Source of the DNA: Jeotgalibacillus haloalkalitolerans
GTDB lineage: Bacteria > Bacillota > Bacilli > Bacillales > Jeotgalibacillaceae
Direction: 5' to 3'
DNA: 64,000 nucleotides
Assembly: GCF_034427455.1 (NCBI RefSeq)
Contig: NZ_JAXQNN010000003.1
Coordinates: 62,001 to 126,000, forward strand
In this document: piece after piece, positions 50,712-59,221 of the stretch
Position numbering within the stretch: the first letter of the stretch is position 1
Layout of the letters: every line of letters starts with the position of its first letter
Notes under the pieces: model-generated
What the model was told of the DNA's origin: nothing
The model's database searches: none
Seen by the model: the letters and a program-made list of their open reading frames with translations, nothing else
Translations under genes and position numbers: made by a program

Positions 50712-50799
50712 TTTTAACCGGTAAAAAGTGATTGTAACCGATTTCAAACGCTGATATCTTTTATTCACAAGATAAATAACCAAATAATCGGTTAACAAA
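50712..50799. promoter_or_regulatory. Operator array with cre site before the alpha-galactoside operon
   Basis: Site A, 50712-50727, has the near-palindrome TTTTAACCGGTAAAAA with central CCGG. Site B, TTGTAACCGATTTCA (50732-50746), fits the CcpA cre consensus WTGNAANCGNWNNCW at every position. Site C, AATAATCGGTTAACAA (50784-50799), carries the reverse complement of the AACCGATT of site B. A and C are suitable for the LacI-type repressor encoded next. B suggests carbon catabolite repression. Confidence 0.65.
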
Positions 50800-50813
50800 A
50801 GGGGTGATTTTAC

Positions 50814-51860
50814 TTGGCAAATATTAGAGATGTGGCAAACAAATCCAACGTATCCATTGCAACGGTTTCAAGAATTCTGAATGGAGATAAAAACCTGGTT
50901 GTACTAGAAGAAACAAGGCAGCGGGTGCTGGATGCAATTGAAGAGCTTGAGTATAAACCCATCGGTGGACGTGGAAGAAAGAAGCAGCACCAGATTGTAC
51001 TTCCTAAAAGAAAGATTGGCCTACTGACGTGGAATTCTGAAGAAGATGACAAGGCAGATCCTTACTTCAAGGAAATTATTTTTGGAATCGAAGATAAAGC
51101 GAAGGAGCTGAATATGGATATTGTCTCAACGCATCGCCTGAGACAGTGGAAGCAGGATGACCAGCTTGAAGGGATGGAAGGCATTATCGTCATAGGTAAA
51201 TCAAGTGCTGCGGATATTGCTGGAATCTTTCCGGGAAACAATATTGTATTTATTGATCAGAGTCCTGAAAAACATCAGTTTGATTCTGTCAGACCTGACC
51301 TTGAGCAGGCGACAGAGGAGGCGCTCGAACATTTAATGTCACTTGGTCACAGGAGTATCGGGTTTATCGGCGGAAGAGAGTTCAAAGAGCGGCTTCTATC
51401 GAAAAAACTTGAAGTACATGATGCGCGTTTTACTCATTTTAGACGGTATATGCTTGAGCGGGATTTATACCGGGAAGAGTATGCGTTTCTTGGTAATGAT
51501 GATGTAGGGGACTGGACGACAAAAGCAGGTTATGAACTGATGAAGAAAGCAATTGCACAAAAGCGTCTGCCTACAGCATTTTTTATCGCAAGTGACCCAA
51601 TGGCGATTGGGGCAATGCGTGCGCTTCATGAGGCAGGTTACAGGGTGCCGGAGGATGTTTCGCTTGCCAGTGTTGATGATATAGATTTTGCGCTTTATGT
51701 TACACCACCTCTCACGACAACGCGTCTTTTCAGCCGTCAGATCGGAATGTCCGCTGTGCAGCTGCTGAAGGAGCGGATAGAAGGTCGTGAAGTCCCTCTT
51801 ACGATCACGGTATCAACAGAGTTGAAGATCAGACAGTCTACTGGAAAAAAAGAATCTTAA
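50814..51860 (+). CDS. LacI-family transcriptional regulator
   Basis: 348 residues from a TTG start behind GGGGTG. The HTH is IRDVANKSNVSIATVSRILNGD (about 3-24) with the hinge VLDAIEELEYKPI, followed by a periplasmic-binding-protein-like sugar domain (to about 340) and GHRSIGFIGG, DVSLASVDDIDF motifs. It lies directly before an alpha-galactoside uptake operon and probably represses it until a galactoside inducer binds. It may also repress itself through the sites at 50712-50799. Confidence 0.92.
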   Translation: MANIRDVANKSNVSIATVSRILNGDKNLVVLEETRQRVLDAIEELEYKPIGGRGRKKQHQIVLPKRKIGLLTWNSEEDDKADPYFKEIIFGIEDKAKELNMDIVSTHRLRQWKQDDQLEGMEGIIVIGKSSAADIAGIFPGNNIVFIDQSPEKHQFDSVRPDLEQATEEALEHLMSLGHRSIGFIGGREFKERLLSKKLEVHDARFTHFRRYMLERDLYREEYAFLGNDDVGDWTTKAGYELMKKAIAQKRLPTAFFIASDPMAIGAMRALHEAGYRVPEDVSLASVDDIDFALYVTPPLTTTRLFSRQIGMSAVQLLKERIEGREVPLTITVSTELKIRQSTGKKES

Positions 51861-51887
51861 CTTTATATAACAAGGGAGGAATTCAGA

Positions 51888-53114
51888 ATGAAAAAATCAG
51901 CATTTGTAGTATCAGTAGCTGCAGCAGCAGTACTTGCAGCATGTGGAGGAAATGGCGGGAGTGGCGATGGGGAAGTGACACTGGAGTTTTTTCAGTATAA
52001 ACAGGAAGCAGTCGGCACATTTGATGAACTGATTGCAAAGTTTGAAGAGGAAAACCCGGGCATCACAGTTGAGCAAAACAATGTGCCGGAATCAGATACA
52101 GTCCTTCTGTCTCGTCTGACACAGAATGATGTGCCGGATGTGATTAGCGTAAATGGCGGGGTGATGTATGGGGAGCTTGTCAGAGCAGGCGTACTGACTG
52201 AAGTCACTGATCATGAAGCGCTTGACGGTATTAATGATGAATATTCAGATATGATCGCAAGGATTGCAGGCAGCGAAGTTGAGGGTCATTACGGCTTTCC
52301 ACACACAGTAAATGCGAACGGCGTGATTTACAATAAAACAATGTTTGAAGAACTCGGACTTGAAATTCCACAGACGTGGGACGAGTTTATTGCATTGGCT
52401 GAAGAAATTAAAAGCGCAGGAGAGACACCATTCTACTCCACGTATGGTGAAGCATGGACAATCCTCCCTCCATTAAATAGTCTGGCATCTAATATTCAGC
52501 CTGATGATTTCTATGAACAGCTGGAAGCCGGAGAGACATCATTCTCTGAAGAGTATGGTGAAGTTGCTGATAAGCTGCAGCAGCTGCTTGAGTATACGGA
52601 AAATGATGTGTTTGGATCGGATTACAGCAGAGGGAATATGGAATTTGCACAGGGAGAAGCTGCGATGTATATGCAGGGGATCTGGGCGATCGGACAGGTG
52701 CAGGAAGCTAACCCTGATATAGAACTTGGTGTGTTCCCGCTACCGGCGACGAATAATGCTGAAGAAAACAGACTTGTATCCGGCGTTGATCTTGTACTTG
52801 CAACTGCAGAAGATGGGGATCACCCGGAAGAAGCACAAAAGTTTGTTGAATTCCTGCTTGAAGAGGAAAATCTGCAGCTTTACATTGATCAGCAAAGACT
52901 GTTCTCAGCAGTTGAAGGACCGGAGCAGACGGATGAAGCCATTAGTGAACTGCAGCCGGTATTTGAAGAGGGAAGAATTACTTCATTTGCTGACCATTAC
53001 TACCCTCAGGGATTTGGAATCGATACAATGTTCCAGAATTTCCTGCTTGAAGGGGACAAGGCAGCATTGCTTAATGAGCTTGATTCAGAGTACGAAAGGT
53101 TATCAGGTCAATAA
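51888..53114 (+). CDS. Carbohydrate ABC transporter substrate-binding lipoprotein (MsmE-like)
   Basis: 408 residues. Lipobox LAAC (Cys 19) follows the signal. The sequence is of the CUT1 type (VTLEFFQYKQEAVGTFDELIAKFEEENPGI, ISVNGGVMYGELVRAGVLTEV, GEAAMYMQGIWAIGQ). By operon context (alpha-galactosidase) it probably binds raffinose, melibiose or stachyose. ATG 51888 follows GGGAGG. A terminator after it (53123) should raise its expression relative to the permeases. Confidence 0.9.
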   Translation: MKKSAFVVSVAAAAVLAACGGNGGSGDGEVTLEFFQYKQEAVGTFDELIAKFEEENPGITVEQNNVPESDTVLLSRLTQNDVPDVISVNGGVMYGELVRAGVLTEVTDHEALDGINDEYSDMIARIAGSEVEGHYGFPHTVNANGVIYNKTMFEELGLEIPQTWDEFIALAEEIKSAGETPFYSTYGEAWTILPPLNSLASNIQPDDFYEQLEAGETSFSEEYGEVADKLQQLLEYTENDVFGSDYSRGNMEFAQGEAAMYMQGIWAIGQVQEANPDIELGVFPLPATNNAEENRLVSGVDLVLATAEDGDHPEEAQKFVEFLLEEENLQLYIDQQRLFSAVEGPEQTDEAISELQPVFEEGRITSFADHYYPQGFGIDTMFQNFLLEGDKAALLNELDSEYERLSGQ

Positions 53115-53122
53115 TCCAATAT

Positions 53123-53148
53123 AGAAGGGTTTCGGCCCTTCTTTTTTA
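53123..53148 (+). terminator. Intra-operon terminator
   Basis: GAAGGG (53124-53129) pairs with CCCTTC (53136-53141), followed by TTTTTT. It lies 9 bases after the binding-protein stop and before the permease genes. Partial termination would give excess binding protein, a common design for ABC sugar importers. Confidence 0.75.
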
Positions 53149-53170
53149 TTAAATGAAAGGGGCAGTCATG

Positions 53171-54034
53171 ATGAAGAAAAAGCCGTCTGTATATGTCTGG
53201 ATGCTGCTTCCGGCGGTCATTCTGTTCTTCAGCTTTCATACGCTTCCTGTGCTGCAGGGGATCTTCTACAGTTTTACGAATTTCAGAGGTTACGGAGTAT
53301 GGGAGTTTGTCGGACTTGATAATTACATTAGAATTTTCAATGACCGTAATGCGCTGAATGCATACGGATTTACGTTTCAATTTGCAATTGTTTCAACCAT
53401 CCTTGTAAATATTATCAGTCTGGTCATTGCACTCGGACTGAATGCAAAAATAAAGTTTCATAAAACTTTGCGCGGTATCTACTTTATGCCGAACATTTTA
53501 AGTATCTTGATCGTTGGCTTTATTTTTAACTATATCTTTTCTATTTTCATTCCGGAAATTGCTGAAAACACTGGCCTTACCGGTTTAACGACGAGTATTC
53601 TGGGAAGCCCGGATCATGCCTGGATTGCTATCGTGATTGTAGCGGTTTGGCAGGCGGCTGCATTTAATACAATTCTCTATTTGGCTGGGCTCGCAACGAT
53701 TCCACAGGACTTATATGAAGCCTCGGCACTTGATGGTGCCAGCAAATGGCAGGAGTTCTGGAAGATTACGTTCCCGCTGATCGCGCCATTCTTTACGATC
53801 AACATGGTACTTGCGATGAAAAACTTTCTGATGGTGTTTGACCATATCGTCGCATTGACAGGCGGAGGTCCTGGACGGGCTACACAATCTATTTCACTGC
53901 TCATTTATCAGGACGGTTTTGCCGGAGGACAGTTCGCTTACCAATCTGCTAATGCAGTCATTTACTTTGTGGTCATCGTGACAATCTCAGTGTTCCAAAT
54001 CCGTATTCTTCAAAAACGGGAGGTGCAGCTGTAA
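53171..54034 (+). CDS. Carbohydrate ABC transporter permease 1 (MsmF-like)
   Basis: 287 residues with six membrane helices. The EAA loop near residue 185 (IPQDLYEASALDGASKWQEFWKITFPLIAPFF) is typical of CUT1 inner-membrane subunits. ATG 53171 (or ATG 53168) follows AAAGGGG. It ends in TAATGAAA, with the next permease starting at 54034, so the pair is coupled. No ATPase gene lies in the operon; as in many bacilli, a shared MsmK-type ATPase elsewhere is presumed. Confidence 0.9.
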   Translation: MKKKPSVYVWMLLPAVILFFSFHTLPVLQGIFYSFTNFRGYGVWEFVGLDNYIRIFNDRNALNAYGFTFQFAIVSTILVNIISLVIALGLNAKIKFHKTLRGIYFMPNILSILIVGFIFNYIFSIFIPEIAENTGLTGLTTSILGSPDHAWIAIVIVAVWQAAAFNTILYLAGLATIPQDLYEASALDGASKWQEFWKITFPLIAPFFTINMVLAMKNFLMVFDHIVALTGGGPGRATQSISLLIYQDGFAGGQFAYQSANAVIYFVVIVTISVFQIRILQKREVQL

Positions 54035-54858
54035 TGAAAATAGGCAAAACCAATTGGCCGGTTACTTTGTTGTTGATTGCAGGAACGATTCTGATCCTGT
54101 TTCCGCTCTATATTACAGTCGTGAATGCATTTAAAACGCCCGCTGAAACTGCTGAATCAATTCTGGCGTTGCCTGTTGAGTGGACATTTAATAATTTTAC
54201 AACGGCGATTGAAATGACGAATTTCTTTAATGCTTTTGGCAATAGCTTTTATATCACGATTGTGACTGTTGTTTTTACAGTGCTTACTAATTCACTTGTT
54301 GCTTATGCGATTGCACGTAATATGCATAAAAAAGCTTATAAATTTCTATTTTACTATCTTGTAAGCGCGATGTTTGTACCATTTCCAATTATCATGCTGC
54401 CAATCGTCAATCAAATGAGTTCGATTGGTCTAATGAATCAGAATGGTCTTATACTCCTTTATATTGTGTATGGGCTATCATTTAATGTCTTTTTATATGT
54501 TGGATATATCAAGACGATTCCAAAAGAGCTTGAAGAAGCGGCAATTGTTGACGGATGCACCAGATGGGGTGTGTTCTGGCGCATTATTTTCCCGATGCTG
54601 TCGCCAATCAATGCGACTGTGGGGATTTTGACAGCGCTCTGGGCATGGAACGATTTCCTGCTGCCGCTTGTCATCCTGAGTGACCGGGGAGACCATACTT
54701 TGCCACTGGTGCAATATGTGTTCCAGTCACAGTTTGCAACAAATTATAACCTGGCGTTCTCATCTTATCTGATGGCACTGCTGCCAATGCTGGTACTTTA
54801 CTTATTCCTGCAGAAATGGATCATCAGTGGCGTCACACAAGGAGCGATTAAATCCTGA
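54034..54858 (+). CDS. Carbohydrate ABC transporter permease 2 (MsmG-like)
   Basis: 274 residues with six helices and the EAA loop IPKELEEAAIVDGCTRWGVFWRIIFPMLSPI (about 162-192). It forms the heterodimer with the gene at 53171. The start overlaps the previous stop, and its own stop overlaps the alpha-galactosidase start (TGATGAAC region, 54858), so all three are translationally coupled. Confidence 0.92.
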   Translation: MKIGKTNWPVTLLLIAGTILILFPLYITVVNAFKTPAETAESILALPVEWTFNNFTTAIEMTNFFNAFGNSFYITIVTVVFTVLTNSLVAYAIARNMHKKAYKFLFYYLVSAMFVPFPIIMLPIVNQMSSIGLMNQNGLILLYIVYGLSFNVFLYVGYIKTIPKELEEAAIVDGCTRWGVFWRIIFPMLSPINATVGILTALWAWNDFLLPLVILSDRGDHTLPLVQYVFQSQFATNYNLAFSSYLMALLPMLVLYLFLQKWIISGVTQGAIKS

Positions 54859-57086
54859 TGAACAACCTATCGAACAAAACAACTGGGATCTTTGTCAGTG
54901 AAGACCGAAAAACATTTCATCTTCAGACAGAAGAGACCAGTTATATCATTGAAGTTCATAAAGAATATCTTACCCATGTGTACTGGGGGAAAAGAATTGA
55001 TGCATACAATGGTCTAATGCATCACCGCTTCAGGGATCGCGGCTTCTCGCCGAATCCGGATAGCAGTGACAGAACTTTTTCTCTGGACACGCTGCCACAG
55101 GAATATCCGTCCTACGGGCATACAGACTTCAGGGATCCTGCTGTTCATATTCAGTGGTCTGACGGATCGACGGTTTCTGATTTCAGATTCTCAGAATATG
55201 AAGTTAGCAGCGGCAAACCTGCGCTTGAAGGGCTGCCTCACGTATACGCAGAGGCAGCAGAAGATGCAGAAACGCTGGTTATCAGACTGAAGGATCAACT
55301 CAAACATGCAGTCATAGAGCTTTCGTATTCAGTGTTTGGAAAAATGAATGCAATCACCAGAAGTGCGCGCTTTGTTAATGAAGGAACGTCATCCTTTCAC
55401 CTTCAAAAATGTGCGTCAGTCAATGTAGATTTTACAAGAGACGATTTTGATGTAATCAATCTTCCCGGTGCGCATGAAAGAGAGAGGGAGATGGAGCGTT
55501 CACATCTTGGCAGACATGCTATTTCACTTGAAAGTCGCAGAGGCTCAAGCTCACATCAGCAAAATCCTTTTCTCGCACTTGCTGAAAAAGGAGCCGGCGA
55601 AGAGCATGGAGATGTCTACGCATTTAACTTTGTGTACAGTGGAAGCTTTAAAGCGCTGGCTGAAGTGGATCAATTTAAAAACACCCGTGTAAACATGGGA
55701 ATTCATCCTTTTGACTTCAACTGGCTACTTGAGCCGGGGGATGCCTTTCAAACACCTGAAGCTGTACTCGTCTATTCTGATGAAGGACTTGGGAAGATGT
55801 CGAGAACGTTTCATCAGCTTTATAACACGCATCTGGTAAGAGGTGAGCATAAAGGAAAGGAAAGACCTGTTCTCATTAATAACTGGGAAGCGACTTATTT
55901 TGATTTTACTGAAGAGAAGATTAAGGAAATCATTCGTGCAGCTGCCGGTACGGGTATTGAACTGTTTGTGCTGGATGATGGATGGTTTGGTAAAAGAGAT
56001 GATGATAAAAGGTCGCTCGGTGACTGGATTGTTCATACACAAAAGCTGCCAGGCGGCCTCTCCGGAATTGCAGATCAGGTAAATAAAGCGGGGATGAAAT
56101 TTGGACTCTGGTTTGAACCGGAAATGGTATCGCCTGATAGTGAACTTTACAGGAAACATCCCAACTGGTGCCTTCATGTTCCGGGCAGAAGACGATCGGA
56201 AAGCAGGAGTCAGCTTGTGTTGGACTTTGCTAATCCTGAAGTCAGACATAATATTGTGCAGCAGCTGAAAACGATTTTATCCAGTGCCAATATTGACTAT
56301 GTGAAATGGGATATGAATCGTAATATGACTGAGATCGGTTCACCTTCACTGCCTGCAGAAAGACAGCGTGAAACCGCCCATCGCTATATGCTTGGATTAT
56401 ACGAAGTGATGGAGGAAATCACTGCAGCGTTCCCACATATTCTGTTTGAGAGCTGCTCAGGCGGTGGGGGGCGGTTTGATCCGGGAATGCTCTACTATAT
56501 GCCTCAGACCTGGACAAGTGATAATACGGATGCAATCAGCAGAGCATCCATTCAATACGGTACAAGTCTTGCTTACCCAACAAGCACAATGGGTGCTCAC
56601 GTATCAGCCTCACCGAACCACCAGACCGGTCGCATCACATCGTTAAAGACGCGTGGTCATGTAGCGATGGAAGCGAATTTTGGCTATGAACTAGATGTCA
56701 CTAAGATGACTGAAGCACAACTATCCATGATGAGCAAACAAATTGAATCTTATAAAAGCATTCGTTCAACTGTACAGTTTGGAGATCTTTACAGACTTCA
56801 AAATGTTCACGAGCACTATTGTTATGCAACGATCAGGGTCAGGCGTGATCAATCTGAAGCAGTTTTTCTCTATTTACACATCCTGAATGAAGCAAATGGC
56901 GCTTTCAAACGCGTGAAATTAAGAGGATTAGACTCCTCTGCATTCTATTATGTTGATGGGCTTGATCATGTGTATGGCGGAGACGAACTGATGAACGTGG
57001 GAGTGCCGATTCCTTATCCGGATGGTGATTTTGATAGTTTGTTGTGGTGCCTGAAGAAGGTTGAGCATTATGGAAGAGCGAAGTAA
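54858..57086 (+). CDS. GH36 alpha-galactosidase
   Basis: 742 residues, the length of GH36 enzymes such as AgaA/RafA. The nucleophile Asp485 lies in YVKWDMNRN and the acid/base Asp555 in TSDNTDA. The spacing of 70 matches that of the two catalytic aspartates in Geobacillus AgaA. An N-terminal beta-sandwich and C-terminal domain frame the barrel. No signal peptide, so it cleaves imported alpha-1,6-galactosides in the cytoplasm. Last gene of the uptake operon; the terminator at 57074-57110 includes its stop codon. Confidence 0.94.
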   Translation: MNNLSNKTTGIFVSEDRKTFHLQTEETSYIIEVHKEYLTHVYWGKRIDAYNGLMHHRFRDRGFSPNPDSSDRTFSLDTLPQEYPSYGHTDFRDPAVHIQWSDGSTVSDFRFSEYEVSSGKPALEGLPHVYAEAAEDAETLVIRLKDQLKHAVIELSYSVFGKMNAITRSARFVNEGTSSFHLQKCASVNVDFTRDDFDVINLPGAHEREREMERSHLGRHAISLESRRGSSSHQQNPFLALAEKGAGEEHGDVYAFNFVYSGSFKALAEVDQFKNTRVNMGIHPFDFNWLLEPGDAFQTPEAVLVYSDEGLGKMSRTFHQLYNTHLVRGEHKGKERPVLINNWEATYFDFTEEKIKEIIRAAAGTGIELFVLDDGWFGKRDDDKRSLGDWIVHTQKLPGGLSGIADQVNKAGMKFGLWFEPEMVSPDSELYRKHPNWCLHVPGRRRSESRSQLVLDFANPEVRHNIVQQLKTILSSANIDYVKWDMNRNMTEIGSPSLPAERQRETAHRYMLGLYEVMEEITAAFPHILFESCSGGGGRFDPGMLYYMPQTWTSDNTDAISRASIQYGTSLAYPTSTMGAHVSASPNHQTGRITSLKTRGHVAMEANFGYELDVTKMTEAQLSMMSKQIESYKSIRSTVQFGDLYRLQNVHEHYCYATIRVRRDQSEAVFLYLHILNEANGAFKRVKLRGLDSSAFYYVDGLDHVYGGDELMNVGVPIPYPDGDFDSLLWCLKKVEHYGRAK

Positions 57087-57112
57087 GGGACAGACCCTTA
57101 CTTCGCTCTTAT
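57074..57112 (+). terminator. Terminator of the alpha-galactoside operon
   Basis: AAGAGCGAAGTAAGGG (57074-57089) and CCCTTACTTCGCTCTT (57095-57110) form a perfect 16-base stem that includes the stop codon of the galactosidase gene. The T-run is short (TT), but the stem is strong. Confidence 0.75.
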
Positions 57113-57149
57113 CATTGGTGCTAAAAATTGTAGGAATAAATGCATTGTT

Positions 57150-57175
57150 TTACAATAGTTTTGTAAGCGGATTCC
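57150..57175. promoter_or_regulatory. Cre-like site and dyad before the SDR gene
   Basis: TTGTAAGCGGATTCC (57161-57175) fits the CcpA cre consensus WTGNAARCGNWWWCA at all but the last position. It overlaps an inverted repeat TTACAA-N5-TTGTAA (57150-57166). The site is 42 bases before the SDR start codon, so catabolite control is plausible. Confidence 0.45.
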
Positions 57176-57222
57176 TCTTTGTGAATTGTTTTAACACTAC
57201 TTTGAAACAGGAGTGAATGAAA

Positions 57223-58005
57223 ATGAAACGATTTGATGGCAAAGTTGTATTGATTACCGGCGGGGCATCAGGGCTCGGCTATGCTTCAGCGTTGCAGGTA
57301 GCAAAAGAAGGCGCGAAATTATCATTGGTTGATTTAAATGGTGAGGCGCTTGAAAAGGCGAAAAGTGACATTTTAGCAGAAGTACCTGAAGCGGAGATTA
57401 TCACGATTACAGCAGACGTGGCAGATGAAGAAGCGGTCAAACATTATGTGAATGAAACCGTATCAGCTTTTCAGAAAGTTGATGGATTCTTTAATAATGC
57501 CGGTATTGAAGGGAAGCAGAATGAGACTGAAAACTATGGCTCAGATGAGTTTGAGAAGGTTGTCTCTATTAACCTGAACGGCGTATTTTATGGGATGAAG
57601 CACGTATTAAAGGTCATGAAAGAGCAGGGAAGCGGTTCGGTCGTGAATACAGCTTCCGTCGGCGGGATCCGGGGAATCGGGAATCAGTCAGGCTATGCAG
57701 CAAGCAAGCACGGTGTTGTCGGATTAACGCGTAACTCAGGTGTTGAGTACGGACAATATGGTATCAGTATTAAAGCAATAGCACCGGGTGCAATCATGAC
57801 CCCGATGGTGGAAGGCTCACTTCGTCAAATGGGAGGGGACGACTGGGAAGCAGTTGGAGAGGAGTTCGTAAAGTCTAATCCAATGCAGCGCTTCGGTAAG
57901 CCTGAAGAAATCGGCTATCTTGTTGCCTTTCTATTGTCAGATCAGGCAGGATTCATTAATGGCGCTGTCATTCCGATAGATGGCGGGCAGTCTTATAAAT
58001 ATTAA
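57223..58005 (+). CDS. Short-chain dehydrogenase/reductase (SDR)
   Basis: 260 residues with the classical SDR motifs: cofactor loop TGGASGLG (about 12-19), NNAG (about 86-89), Ser about 139 and the catalytic YxxxK in SGYAASKHG (about 152-160). The acidic residue at strand 2 end (LSLVDLNGEAL) suggests NAD(H) preference. Substrate unknown; alcohol, sugar or ketone reduction is possible. ATG 57223 lies 9 bases after AGGAG. The cre-like site upstream hints at carbon regulation. Confidence 0.88.
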   Translation: MKRFDGKVVLITGGASGLGYASALQVAKEGAKLSLVDLNGEALEKAKSDILAEVPEAEIITITADVADEEAVKHYVNETVSAFQKVDGFFNNAGIEGKQNETENYGSDEFEKVVSINLNGVFYGMKHVLKVMKEQGSGSVVNTASVGGIRGIGNQSGYAASKHGVVGLTRNSGVEYGQYGISIKAIAPGAIMTPMVEGSLRQMGGDDWEAVGEEFVKSNPMQRFGKPEEIGYLVAFLLSDQAGFINGAVIPIDGGQSYKY

Positions 58006-58028
58006 GCATGAACAATAGAGCGAAAAGA

Positions 58029-58072
58029 AAGGACGACTCAATGTGCTACGGTACATGAGTCGTCCTTTTTTG
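58029..58072 (+). terminator. Intrinsic terminator after the SDR gene
   Basis: AAGGACGACTCA (58029-58040) pairs with TGAGTCGTCCTT (58056-58067), loop containing GTGCTACGGTACA, and a T-run follows. The A-run before it lets it act on the minus strand as well, for the DinB gene ending at 58095. Confidence 0.85.
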
Positions 58073-58094
58073 ATTTTAACCACAGAAGGGATCT

Positions 58095-58613
58095 TTAATT
58101 CGTGAAATACTTTGTTTTCAGTTCATGCAGATGATGCAGCTCATGTCCTGCAGAAATATAGGCAAGGGCCCGGGCAGAAAACACGTATTCACCTAACTTC
58201 CCCTGATGCAGCCAGTTCTCATCTTTTACATTTTCACATGTTGTGATCATCAGCTGACGGGTGTCCCAAAAATAATTAAACAGCCGTTCAACCGGAATTG
58301 AGTCATAATCAATTTGCTGAACAGATTTTTCTCTTTCGAAAAACGGAAGAGAATCTTCAAAGCCTCTGGTGATTCGGAAGATGCGGTAGAGCATGTTCAT
58401 TTCGTTATCAATCATATGACCGAGTACTTCCTTTGCATTCCACTTACCTTTAGCATAGCGCTTATGCCAGTCAGCAGATGGAACGGATTTTAAAAATTCA
58501 TTTGTTGTCTGCTGGTGAAGTTTTAATAGATCAATCAGGCTTCCATCAGGGACAAAGTCAATATATTGCTTAAAAGGATTGGCGTATTCACTGCTTTCCG
58601 GCTTCATTAGCAT
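58095..58613 (-). CDS. DinB/YfiT-like putative metal-dependent hydrolase
   Basis: 172 residues of four-helix DinB fold. The three-His metal site can be read as His in LGHMIDNE (about 66), and two in AGHELHHLHELK (about 155-166). This family includes bacillithiol-dependent BstA-type transferases as well as hydrolases. ATG 58613 is 9 bases after AAAGGA. It is followed by the rifampin ADP-ribosyltransferase gene's start on the same strand upstream. Confidence 0.8.
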   Translation of the reverse strand: MLMKPESSEYANPFKQYIDFVPDGSLIDLLKLHQQTTNEFLKSVPSADWHKRYAKGKWNAKEVLGHMIDNEMNMLYRIFRITRGFEDSLPFFEREKSVQQIDYDSIPVERLFNYFWDTRQLMITTCENVKDENWLHQGKLGEYVFSARALAYISAGHELHHLHELKTKYFTN

Positions 58614-58640
58614 GTTTATCTTTCCTTTCGTCCATCATGA

Positions 58641-59057
58641 TTAATCAAGTATGATCGCTTTTCCTTCTTTCCGCAACTTTTCAATGGAAGCAAGCATCTG
58701 ATGAATCTGTTCATCTGAATGCCTTTCCCAGGAACCTAATTCAGCAACAATTTTTAAAGGTGATGTTGATCTGTAAGAGCGTGTTGGATTGCCTGGAAAC
58801 CTTTTATCAGTAACATTCGGATCATTTTCAAATTCACCAAGCGGCTCAACCAGATAAATTCTTTCTTTTGCATCGGACTTAGCTAATTCAGCACCCCATT
58901 TCGCTGCTTCCAAGGTGGCTGTGAAATAGATATGGTTGGATTTTTTATCCTGGTAGTTTGAAAGGTACTGCGGTTCTAACAGATCACCAATGTTTAATTC
59001 AGCTTTTGTCCCATGAAAGAAAGGACCCCGGTCCAGCACATCTTTTTTATCCGTCAT
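58641..59057 (-). CDS. arr: Rifampin ADP-ribosyltransferase
   Basis: 138 residues, the usual Arr length. Catalytic-fold motifs are GPFFHGTKA (about 11-19), HIYFTATLEAAKWGAELA (about 41-58) and FENDPNVTDKRFPGNPTRSYRS (about 75-96). These enzymes transfer ADP-ribose from NAD+ to the rifamycin C23 hydroxyl and so inactivate the drug. ATG 59057 lies 5-13 bases from GGAG/AGGAGG; an upstream frame to 59171 has no such support. It is between the DinB gene and the EamA terminator. Confidence 0.9.
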   Translation of the reverse strand: MTDKKDVLDRGPFFHGTKAELNIGDLLEPQYLSNYQDKKSNHIYFTATLEAAKWGAELAKSDAKERIYLVEPLGEFENDPNVTDKRFPGNPTRSYRSTSPLKIVAELGSWERHSDEQIHQMLASIEKLRKEGKAIILD

Positions 59058-59177
59058 CCAGCTCCGCCTCCTGCGTTTTTGGCATTGTCTACACCAGTAT
59101 AGGGCAGGTTTTTGGAAAAGAGTAGTCTGTAAATGATGCTGGATCAGTAGTATAATGAAGGTAGAGAGCACTACAGT

Positions 59178-59221
59178 AAAACCCGTCTTCCCGGAAGCAG
59201 ATCCGGAAAGACGGGTTTTTT
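59178..59221 (-). terminator. Terminator of the EamA gene
   Basis: AACCCGTCTT (near 59180-59189) pairs with AAGACGGGTT (59208-59217); an inner CCGGA/TCCGG pair extends the stem. A T-run lies on both strands. It overlaps the EamA stop codon and separates it from the arr gene. Confidence 0.8.

Noticed and set aside
52504-53124. Extra plus-strand frames inside the binding-protein gene
   Set aside because: They overlap the MsmE-like gene in another frame, lack good ribosome binding sites and have unnatural composition.
55725-56249. Minus-strand 174-residue frame within the galactosidase gene
   Set aside because: It lies antisense to conserved GH36 sequence and has no ribosome binding site or recognisable domain.
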